64,000 bases of DNA from positions 1 to 64,000 of the forward strand of contig JACKLD010000015.1 in assembly GCA_024236095.1 (NCBI GenBank), in the 5' to 3' direction. Numbering within the stretch: position 1 is the stretch's first letter; every line of letters starts with the position of its first letter. The translations under genes were made by a program, and so were the position numbers. This document shows positions 1 through 6,524 of the stretch, piece by piece. The notes under the pieces were generated by a model. That model was given only the letters and a program-made list of their open reading frames with translations. It did not search any database and was not told the origin of the DNA. This DNA comes from Pseudomonadaceae bacterium (GTDB taxonomy: Bacteria; Pseudomonadota; Alphaproteobacteria; UBA2136; UBA6156).

Positions 1-668
1 CGCGGGGTGAGCACCAGGCTGTTGCCATCGGTCAGGCATTGGTAGTTGGCGCTGTCTTGGTCCATCACGCACAGGCGCTTGCGGGTCTTGCCGTCGGGGC
101 CGCGGTCTTCGCCGATATGCACGATGCGGGTGGCAAAATAGCCTTCCTCGCCGGTCATCGCGGTATAGATGTCATCGCTGATACGGTGGGCAAGGTGCCG
201 CCAGAATTTCAGGTCTACCTTGTAGCGCTGGCCTGCCAGCTGGGTTTCACTGTTGGGGTCGTACAGGCGGTATTCCACACGGATGCTGCCGCCCTCCACC
301 TCCACCGTGCCGGTCAGCAGCGCATCGGCGCCGATGGCGCGCCAATCGGCAAACGCCGGCCCCTGTGCGGCCATTTGCGCAGGGCTTTGGGTAAAGGCCT
401 TACGATTGAGCACCTTGAACGGCGTGGAATGCGACAGGTTGTTGGTGATGACTCCTGCCAAATCGGCCGCGTATTTGGCCGAATCCGGCGTGGCACCGTA
501 CAGGTCGGGCACCGCCACGGGGATGGGCGCGGCGTTGGGGTTGTTGAGATCAATCCGGATGGCCGCCTGCCCCTGCCCGGCCAGCAACACCGCCAGTACC
601 AGCGCGCCCAGCGCCACACGCCAGCACACCGGTTGCGCCGCCACCAACCACATCAAGAGCTTACGCAT
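1..668 (-). CDS. tolB: TolB, N-terminal part (gene runs off the window start)
   Basis: Periplasmic Tol-Pal component that binds Pal and helps constrict the outer membrane at division. About 222 codons are visible. The start MRKLLMWLV is chosen because AAGGA lies 9 nt upstream; an ATG three codons earlier (677) overlaps that site. The protein has a signal peptide ending near GQGQA, then AIRIDLNNPNAAPIPVAVPD, the typical start of mature TolB. The TolB N-terminal domain (residues about 40-170) follows, and the beta-propeller begins with repeats such as GEDRGPDGKTRKRL and VMDQDSANYQCLTDG. It is the last visible gene of the minus-strand tolQ-tolR-tolA-tolB series; pal would be expected beyond the edge. 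Family assignment is confident. Confidence 0.93.
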   Translation of the reverse strand, partial: MRKLLMWLVAAQPVCWRVALGALVLAVLLAGQGQAAIRIDLNNPNAAPIPVAVPDLYGATPDSAKYAADLAGVITNNLSHSTPFKVLNRKAFTQSPAQMAAQGPAFADWRAIGADALLTGTVEVEGGSIRVEYRLYDPNSETQLAGQRYKVDLKFWRHLAHRISDDIYTAMTGEEGYFATRIVHIGEDRGPDGKTRKRLCVMDQDSANYQCLTDGNSLVLTP

Positions 669-766
669 AGCATCCATCCTTATGTTCAATGCCCTACACT
701 ACACCGCAAAACGCGGCATTTGTCACCCGCCCGCCTATGCTTTCGGCGGGAGAATTTTATTCGGGC

Positions 767-1609
767 CTACTCGCCCCCAAAGGTAAAGTCCAACACCCCG
801 AAACGGGCGTCATCGGCGGGCACCGGCAACGGTACCGCCTTGCGCACCGCCCGCACCAGCGAATCATCGAACGCCGCGTTGCCCGACTTGGTGAGCACCT
901 GCGGCATCGCCGTCAACTGGCCGTCGGTGCTGGTGCGTACCCGGATCACCACCGTAAGCCCGCGCACGTCCAGCCCCGGCGGTACCGTCCATTGCTCCAT
1001 GATATGGCTGCGGATGGCGTCCACCGCGCCCATGTCGCTGGCATCCAGTTGGATTTGCGGGCCTTCGCCGGCCTGTTCATCGGTTTTCTGGGCGGTGGCG
1101 TTGGGTTTGGGCGCCAGTTGTTCGGCCTCGAGTTTATCAATGAAATCAAGTGCCGCCATATAGTCTTCAGGGTTTTTCACCACCTTGGCGTCAAGGTCGT
1201 TTTTCACCACCTTCTTTTTCTTGGGGGTTTTGTCCAGCGTGGGCGGACGCTTTTTGGCCTCCACAGGGTTGGGTTTGTCTTTTTTCGGCTCATCCTTGGG
1301 CTTGTCTTGCACGAATTTGGTCTTGGCTTGGCTCGGCGGGATGTTCTTGGTCTCCGGTGGAGGCTCTTTGGGCGCGGCACTGTCTTGGGTACGCACTTTC
1401 TCCACCTGCTCCGGCGGCTTGCTGGGGGTTTTGGTGGGCTGCGGCACGCCCACCAGCCGCACCTGCATCATCATCGGCTTGTGGGTACGGATGGAGAGGT
1501 CAATCGCCACACTCATCACCACCAGCAACACCACGTGCCCCACCAACGCCCACACTACATAGCGCCCATAAGGCGGCGGCGGTGTTAGGGGGTGGCTCAG
1601 GTCACTCAT
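767..1609 (-). CDS. tolA: TolA-like envelope protein with TonB-type C-terminus
   Basis: 280 aa. It should link the inner-membrane TolQR motor to periplasmic TolB/Pal. The sequence has a short cytoplasmic tail, one membrane segment (about residues 17-40), a long Pro/Lys/Glu-rich periplasmic region (about 55-150, with PKKKKVVKN) and a compact C-terminal domain (about 195-280). The C-terminal part, WTVPPGLDVRGLTVVIRVR and NAAFDDSLVRAVRKAVPLP, is the TonB/TolA fold used by alphaproteobacterial TolA. It lies 34 nt after tolR and before tolB. It is shorter than E. coli TolA (about 420 aa), as is usual in this class. Stop codon is TAG. Confidence 0.9.
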   Translation of the reverse strand: MSDLSHPLTPPPPYGRYVVWALVGHVVLLVVMSVAIDLSIRTHKPMMMQVRLVGVPQPTKTPSKPPEQVEKVRTQDSAAPKEPPPETKNIPPSQAKTKFVQDKPKDEPKKDKPNPVEAKKRPPTLDKTPKKKKVVKNDLDAKVVKNPEDYMAALDFIDKLEAEQLAPKPNATAQKTDEQAGEGPQIQLDASDMGAVDAIRSHIMEQWTVPPGLDVRGLTVVIRVRTSTDGQLTAMPQVLTKSGNAAFDDSLVRAVRKAVPLPVPADDARFGVLDFTFGGE

Positions 1610-1643
1610 GCATCCTCACTTCACACTGTCGGCCCAAAGCCGT

Positions 1644-2069
1644 TTACTGTTGGGCCTCGGTCACCAAGCCCACATCCACCATGCCGGCGGCTTGCAGGGC
1701 GGCCATCACGTCCATCACACTCCCGTAAGACAAGGCCTTGTCGGCGCGCAACACGATGCTGGCCTCGGTACGGTCGGCCTGAATCAGCTTCAACCGCTCC
1801 ACCAGCGCCTCGCGGCTTACCGGAGAACTGCCAACCCGCACACTACCGTCGGCCAGCAATGTCACTTCCACGGGCTTGTCCTGTTCAATCGGCGCGGCAT
1901 TAGCCTGCGGCAGGGCCACCTGCACGCCTTGCGTCAACATCGGCGCCGCCACCATGAAGATGATCAGCAGCACCAGCATCACGTCCACCATCGGCGTCAC
2001 GTTGATTTCCGCCATCGGCTGGTACACGCGGTGGCCCTTGTGCTTGCTGGGGCCAAGGTTCATCCCCAT
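1644..2069 (-). CDS. tolR: TolR, ExbD/TolR family
   Basis: 141 aa from the ATG at 2069. That ATG lies 1 nt after the tolQ stop and has GGGGAAG about 8 nt upstream, so the start is well supported; a longer open frame into tolQ is ignored. It has one membrane helix with the family motif INVTPMVDVMLVLLIIFMV, whose Asp is the proton-carrying residue of this motor family. A periplasmic dimerisation domain follows (about residues 60-140). With TolQ it forms the proton channel that energises TolA. Confidence 0.95.
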   Translation of the reverse strand: MGMNLGPSKHKGHRVYQPMAEINVTPMVDVMLVLLIIFMVAAPMLTQGVQVALPQANAAPIEQDKPVEVTLLADGSVRVGSSPVSREALVERLKLIQADRTEASIVLRADKALSYGSVMDVMAALQAAGMVDVGLVTEAQQ

Positions 2070-2070
2070 G

Positions 2071-2778
2071 CTATTTCTTCCCCTTGCGGGCGGCGGGCTG
2101 GCGCTCCAGCACGCTGACAAACTCGTCATTGAACGTCTCCAGCCGCGCCGCATAACGGCCCAAACTTCCCGCCAAACGGTTATAGGCAATCACCGCCGGA
2201 ATGGCCGCAAACAAGCCAATCGCCGTGGCAAACAGGGCTTCGGCAATCCCGGGGGCCACCACCGCGAGGCTGGTGTTCTTGCTGGCGCCGATGCTCTGGA
2301 AACTGGTCATAATCCCCCACACGGTTCCCAATAATCCGACAAACGGCGAGACACTCCCCACCGTCGCCAGCACCGGCAGACCACCTTCCAGCGCTTCCAG
2401 TTCGCGGCGGGCGGCGGCGTCCATCATGCGGCGGATGCGCTTGAATACCGCGCCGTCCAGCTTTTCGGCGTCGCTGGACTGGTTCCACTCCTCGTACCCC
2501 ACCGCAAACACGCTGGCCATCGGGTGGCTGCCACGGGTGGGGTTTACCTGCCGCACAAAGCTTTCCAGCGTATGACTGCCGCTCCACAACACGTCTTCAA
2601 AGGCATCGGCCTCACGGTGCAGGCGCGCCAGCTGGCGCCCCTTGGCGAGCCAGATGCTCCATACCGAGATACTGGCCACCAGCAGCCCCAGCATAATCAC
2701 CTTAACAATAATCCCCGCCTGCCAGAACAGCGCCCACAGGCTCAAATCAACGTTGGCGGCAAGTTGCGCGGGTTCCAT
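2071..2778 (-). CDS. tolQ: TolQ, MotA/TolQ/ExbB proton channel
   Basis: 235 aa, normal family length. There is an N-terminal membrane helix (about residues 13-36), a cytoplasmic loop (about 45-140) and two further helices. These carry PFVGLLGTVWGIMTSFQSIG and APGIAEALFATAIGLFAAIP, the conserved MotA/TolQ/ExbB signature. It is the first gene of the tolQRAB series and is followed without a gap by tolR. In many alphaproteobacteria ybgC (acyl-CoA thioesterase) lies just upstream; the 156 nt between this gene and ruvB hold no such gene. Confidence 0.95.
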   Translation of the reverse strand: MEPAQLAANVDLSLWALFWQAGIIVKVIMLGLLVASISVWSIWLAKGRQLARLHREADAFEDVLWSGSHTLESFVRQVNPTRGSHPMASVFAVGYEEWNQSSDAEKLDGAVFKRIRRMMDAAARRELEALEGGLPVLATVGSVSPFVGLLGTVWGIMTSFQSIGASKNTSLAVVAPGIAEALFATAIGLFAAIPAVIAYNRLAGSLGRYAARLETFNDEFVSVLERQPAARKGKK

Positions 2779-2934
2779 GGGGCACTCTCCTCTGGCATGT
2801 GATGAACAAATTACCTACCACCCTAAAGCCCCCGCCCCCAATACGCAACAACAGCGCCCAAACTTGGGCCATTCCACACCATGCCCCTGTGGCACAAAGC
2901 CGAACATGCTAAGGCTGGTGAAAGAAAGCGCCCC

Positions 2935-3930
2935 TCAAAGCGCCGTCGCACAGGCGTGCCCACACCCGCGCTCGGTGGCCACCCTCCCGCGCGGGGTGCG
3001 TTGGATAAACCCGATTTGCAGCAAATACGGCTCCACCATATCCTCCAACGTGTCCTTGCTTTCGCCGGTGGCGGCAGCCAGCGTCTCCAACCCCACCGGC
3101 CCGCCTTTGAACTTGGTCACCAGCGCTTCCAGATAACGGTGGTCGTTGCGGTCAAGCCCCTGCCCGTCCACGCCCAACCGCTTCAGGGCATCCTGCGCCA
3201 AGGCCAAACCCACCGCCGCATCGCCCGCCACCACCGCAAAGTCACGCACGCGGCGCAACAAACGGTTGGCAATGCGCGGGGTGCCCCGGCTGCGGGCGGC
3301 AATCTCACCGGCGGCGGCCGGTTCCAGTTGCACATTCAACAGCCGTGCCGCGCGCAGCACCACGTTCTGCAATTCATCGGCGTTGTAAAACTCCAGCCGC
3401 TCCTGCACGCCAAAACGGTCTCGCAGCGGGTTGCTCAACATCCCCGCTCGCGTGGTGGCCCCCACCAGCGTAAACGGCGGCACATCCACCCGCACCGTCC
3501 GCGCGGCGGGGCCTTCGCCAATGATGATGTCCAGTTTGTAGTCCTCCATCGCAGGGTACAAAATCTCCTCCACTGCGCTGGACAGGCGATGAATCTCGTC
3601 AATAAACAACACGTCATGAGGTTGCAGGCTGGTCAAAATCGCCGCCAGGTCTCCGCCCTTGGCAATCACCGGGCCGGAGGTCGCGCGGAACCCTACCCCC
3701 AACTCTTTCGCCAGAATATGCGCCAAGCTGGTCTTGCCCAGCCCCGGCGGGCCTGAAAGCAGCACGTGGTCCAGCGCCCCTTCCCGCGCCTTGGCACTTT
3801 GGATGAACACCCCCAGATTGGCGCGCAAGTCGGCCTGCCCGACAAACTCGTCCAAACTCTGCGGACGCAACGCAACATCCAACTGCACCTCTTCGGGCTG
3901 CGGCGCGGCGGCTAAAATCGGCTCACTCAT
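2935..3930 (-). CDS. ruvB: RuvB, Holliday-junction branch-migration ATPase
   Basis: 331 aa, full length. The start MSEPILAA fits the family; upstream in-frame codons are not homologous. It shows Walker A GPPGLGKTSLAH (about residue 60), Walker B VLFIDEIHRL, the sensor/arginine-finger region GATTRAGMLSNPLRDRFG, and the C-terminal winged helix with GPVGLETLAAATGE. With RuvA it drives hexameric branch migration of Holliday junctions. A hydrolase gene separates it from ruvA, so the classical ruvAB pair is split. Confidence 0.96.
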   Translation of the reverse strand: MSEPILAAAPQPEEVQLDVALRPQSLDEFVGQADLRANLGVFIQSAKAREGALDHVLLSGPPGLGKTSLAHILAKELGVGFRATSGPVIAKGGDLAAILTSLQPHDVLFIDEIHRLSSAVEEILYPAMEDYKLDIIIGEGPAARTVRVDVPPFTLVGATTRAGMLSNPLRDRFGVQERLEFYNADELQNVVLRAARLLNVQLEPAAAGEIAARSRGTPRIANRLLRRVRDFAVVAGDAAVGLALAQDALKRLGVDGQGLDRNDHRYLEALVTKFKGGPVGLETLAAATGESKDTLEDMVEPYLLQIGFIQRTPRGRVATERGCGHACATAL

Positions 3931-3995
3931 GGCGCCACTATATGATACCTGTACGGAAAATGCGAGGGGCAATCACGCAAAGGTTTGCCACGGTC

Positions 3996-4703
3996 TTAGG
4001 CGTCCAATTCAATCTCCTCGCCCACCGCCATCGTCAGCACGGGGATTTTCTTGGCCTCACAAGCCTTCTCGAACGCCTTGGCATCGCGGGCCAGCGCCGG
4101 AAACGTCCCGTAATGCATCGGCACCACGGTTTGGAACTCAAAAAAGTGCTCGCACGCCAGCGCCGCCGCCTGCGCATCCATGGTGTAGCGCCCGCCAATG
4201 GGCAACAACCCCACGTCCGGCTGATACAACTCGTCAATCAACGCCATGTCACCAAACAGGCAGGTATCGCCTGCATGGTAAATCACGCTGGAAGGCGTAT
4301 GAATCACCAATCCCGCCGGCATGCCCGCATACGCCAGCCCATCTTCTCCCGTACCGGTGCTATGGAAAGCCGGCACCAGCGTCACCGCCACACCGCCGCC
4401 CAAATCCACCGTGCCGCCCAAATTAGCCTCTTCGGTTTTCAACTCCGGCATTTCAGCCCGCAAATGCCCCATCAACTCCACCATCCCCACCACCGTGCAG
4501 CCGCTAGCTTCGGCAACCGCCAAGGTATCGCCCACGTGGTCGCTGTGCCCATGGGACAGCGCAATATGCGTCACTCCCTTGGCCGCCTCCTGCCATGTGG
4601 TCTTGGCGGTGGGGCTGCCGGAAAGAAACGGGTCCACCAACAGCACAACCTTGCCGCTGGTTACCTTGAAGGCCGAATGGCCGAGATATTGCAGTTTGGT
4701 CAT
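3996..4703 (-). CDS. UPF0173-type metal-dependent hydrolase (metallo-beta-lactamase fold)
   Basis: 235 aa. The metal-binding motif HGHSDHVGD (about residue 51) and downstream ligands (HAGDT near 167, PMHYGTFP near 196) define a metallo-beta-lactamase fold of the UPF0173/YtkL type, which begins with a short KLQYLGHSAFKV strand as here. Substrate is unknown. The gene sits between ruvA and ruvB on the same strand with short spacers (24 nt after ruvA, 65 nt before ruvB), so it is probably co-transcribed. Nothing in the sequence ties it to recombination. Confidence 0.85.
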   Translation of the reverse strand: MTKLQYLGHSAFKVTSGKVVLLVDPFLSGSPTAKTTWQEAAKGVTHIALSHGHSDHVGDTLAVAEASGCTVVGMVELMGHLRAEMPELKTEEANLGGTVDLGGGVAVTLVPAFHSTGTGEDGLAYAGMPAGLVIHTPSSVIYHAGDTCLFGDMALIDELYQPDVGLLPIGGRYTMDAQAAALACEHFFEFQTVVPMHYGTFPALARDAKAFEKACEAKKIPVLTMAVGEEIELDA

Positions 4704-4727
4704 GCTTATTCTCCCATCAAAATCCTA

Positions 4728-5315
4728 TCAGGCGGCCTTTTTCAAAGCCAAGCGGAACAACTCTTCAAACCCCGCTCCCGCATCCTCTTTCAATGCGGCA
4801 CTGGCTGCCGCCTCGGCGGCTTTGGGCTGGTAACCAAGGTTCATCAGCGCACTGGCCACGTCCTGTGCCACATCGGGCAACGCCGCAGTGGGGGCAACAT
4901 CCGCCGCCAGCGGCAGGTTTTTCAGCTTGTCTTTCAACTCCACGATAATCTTCTCGGCCATGCGCTTGCCCACCCCGCTGGCCCGCGCCAGCACGGCGGG
5001 CTGGTTGCCGAAAATCGCCCCCGTAATCTCGGCCACGCTGAAGCTGGACAAAAGCGAAAGGCCGATCTTCGGCCCCACCCCGCTCACCGTGGTGAGCAGG
5101 CGGAACATCTGGCGTTCGGTCTTGTCGGCAAAGCCGTACAGGGTCAGAGCGTCTTCGCGTACGTTCAGCACGGTAAACAGTCGCCCTTGCTGGCCCACTA
5201 CCAGTCCGCCCAGCGTGCGCCCGGGGCAGAACAGCAAATAACCCACCCCATGACAATCCACCACCGCGTGGTCGGGCGCCACTTCCAAAACCTGTCCGGT
5301 AATTTGTGCAAGCAT
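4728..5315 (-). CDS. ruvA: RuvA, Holliday-junction recognition subunit
   Basis: 195 aa. It has an N-terminal OB fold (about 1-63, MLAQITGQVLEV), two helix-hairpin-helix motifs (VSGVGPKIGLSLLSSFS and ASGVGKRMAEKIIVELK) and the small C-terminal domain III (about 145-195, LMNLGYQPKAAEAA) that contacts RuvB. No Shine-Dalgarno is visible before the ATG. The upstream 30 nt are AT-rich and contain possible promoter hexamers on both strands, so a leaderless start is possible. No ruvC is seen upstream. Confidence 0.95.
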   Translation of the reverse strand: MLAQITGQVLEVAPDHAVVDCHGVGYLLFCPGRTLGGLVVGQQGRLFTVLNVREDALTLYGFADKTERQMFRLLTTVSGVGPKIGLSLLSSFSVAEITGAIFGNQPAVLARASGVGKRMAEKIIVELKDKLKNLPLAADVAPTAALPDVAQDVASALMNLGYQPKAAEAAASAALKEDAGAGFEELFRLALKKAA

Positions 5316-5319
5316 GTGG

Positions 5320-5348
5320 TTGACAATAACTTATGCTTAATGTATACA
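5320..5348 (+). promoter_or_regulatory. Sigma-70-like promoter on the plus strand with no known gene downstream
   Basis: TTGACA (5320-5325), a 17-nt spacer and TATACA (5343-5348) form a near-consensus vegetative promoter pointing away from ruvA into a gene-free, hairpin-forming stretch. The match is seen directly; activity is inference. AT-rich DNA upstream of ruvA could produce it by chance, and the same DNA may serve ruvA on the other strand. Confidence 0.4.
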
Positions 5349-5378
5349 CAAACCAAATATACCTAAGAAATTACCAAA

Positions 5379-5481
5379 GCCCCCTGTAGTGGGGAGACTG
5401 TCCCCTGATGCTGGGGATGGGGAGGAGCCGGTTATGCGTTTCCTCTGGTCGGCGGCAAGCCCCTCTCCCCTCTACAGGGGG
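5379..5481. repeat. Inverted repeat with nested hairpin between ruvA and a lipoprotein gene
   Basis: Two 18-nt arms (5379-5396 and 5464-5481) are reverse complements apart from one mismatch: GCCCCCTGTAGTGGGGAG against CTCCCCTCTACAGGGGGC. Inside lies a smaller stem, TCCCC/GGGGA, at 5401-5417. It starts right after the stop of the lipoprotein gene on the minus strand and lies 30 nt downstream of the plus-strand promoter candidate. It could be a small mobile palindrome, a terminator-like structure or part of an RNA gene. Confidence 0.6.
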
Positions 5482-5490
5482 CACTTTTTA

Positions 5491-6045
5491 TCAATACGGC
5501 TCCGGCCCCTTGGGGAAATTCTGACCATACACTTCCATCAACTTGTCACCTTTGCGCAGGGTTTTCAGCAGTTCCGCCCCTTCCACCAGCCAGCCCAACA
5601 CCAGGCTTGGCGGCACCATGTCGCGCTCGAGGTCGGTTCCGCCCCGCATCATCAGCAGATAGGGGCCAAAACTGCCGTCATCGTTTTGTACCAATCCCAA
5701 CTCGCCGCCCTTGGCGTAGCGTCCCTGCTCTTGCGGAATACGCGTGCGCCAGTTGGGCAGACTGACCCAGCTTCCCTCGCCCACCATCGCCAGCAGGCCG
5801 GGCACCGAGCGGTGCACATACTGGCCGTTGTAAAAGCCCGTATCCACTTGGTGGATGAACGGATATACCAATTCCGGCCGCCGCATGTTCAGCTCGTACA
5901 CCAACCGTCCTTCAGGGAAGACAAACACCACACTGGGCTGCGGGCCCTCACCGCGCTGCATCGGCTGCCATCCTTCCGTCCACTGCTGCACGCCGGCACA
6001 CGCGGCCAACACCACCGCCACCAGCACACCAACCAACATTTTCAT
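5491..6045 (-). CDS. Cyclophilin-type peptidyl-prolyl isomerase, putative lipoprotein
   Basis: 184 aa. A signal peptide with lipobox-like VVLAACAG (Cys16) predicts a lipid-anchored envelope protein. The rest follows the cyclophilin layout: VDTGFYNGQYVHRSVPG matches the family's Y-x-F-H-R-V-I-P-G strand. KGGELGLVQNDDGSFGPYLL and LVLGWLVEGAELL then correspond to the later G-x-L-x-M-A and F-G-x-V-x-x-G segments. Several catalytic positions differ from canonical cyclophilins, so activity is uncertain. Its start codon overlaps the ogt stop (TGAAAATG arrangement), implying coupling to ogt. Confidence 0.7.
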   Translation of the reverse strand: MKMLVGVLVAVVLAACAGVQQWTEGWQPMQRGEGPQPSVVFVFPEGRLVYELNMRRPELVYPFIHQVDTGFYNGQYVHRSVPGLLAMVGEGSWVSLPNWRTRIPQEQGRYAKGGELGLVQNDDGSFGPYLLMMRGGTDLERDMVPPSLVLGWLVEGAELLKTLRKGDKLMEVYGQNFPKGPEPY

Positions 6046-6524
6046 ACCGTCACCCCTTCATGTCTCAACAACCAGCGTTTGGTTTCCAGCCCGCCGGGGG
6101 CCGAAAAGCCCGTGAGGCTGCCATTTTTTCCCACCACACGGTGGCACGGCACCAAAATCGGCAACGGGTTGGCGCCCACCGCGCCCCCCACTGCACGGGG
6201 AGACGACTTCACCCTAGCAGCCAACTCGCCATAACTTATCGTTTGCCCGAACGGGATATCGCACAGCGCCTTCCACACCCGTTGCCGGAACGGCGTTCCA
6301 GTCATATTGAATGATTTATAATCAGTCAAATGGAGTGATTTTTTGAAGTAACTATTGAGCATTACCGATGCCACGGGCAACGCCTGTACCCGCGCGCCGG
6401 CGGGCGGACGCCCCCAGTGCAACCCGGCCAGCCTGCCATCCGCCACCTCCCCCCACATCTCGCCCAAGGGCGTGGCCGCCCAATAGACGACCTGCAAGGC
6501 ATCAGGCTTGGACGTCATCGCCAT
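6042..6524 (-). CDS. ogt: Methylated-DNA-protein cysteine methyltransferase
   Basis: 160 aa. It repairs O6-alkylguanine by transferring the alkyl group to its own cysteine. The active-site motif ILVPCHRVVGKNGSLTGFS and the helix-turn-helix region FRQRVWKALCDIPFGQTISYGE identify it. The start MAMTSKPD (6524) is chosen because AAGAAGG lies 6 nt upstream; the gene then overlaps the end of gyrA by 23 nt. It is translationally linked to both gyrA upstream and the cyclophilin lipoprotein downstream. Confidence 0.93.
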   Translation of the reverse strand: MAMTSKPDALQVVYWAATPLGEMWGEVADGRLAGLHWGRPPAGARVQALPVASVMLNSYFKKSLHLTDYKSFNMTGTPFRQRVWKALCDIPFGQTISYGELAARVKSSPRAVGGAVGANPLPILVPCHRVVGKNGSLTGFSAPGGLETKRWLLRHEGVTV

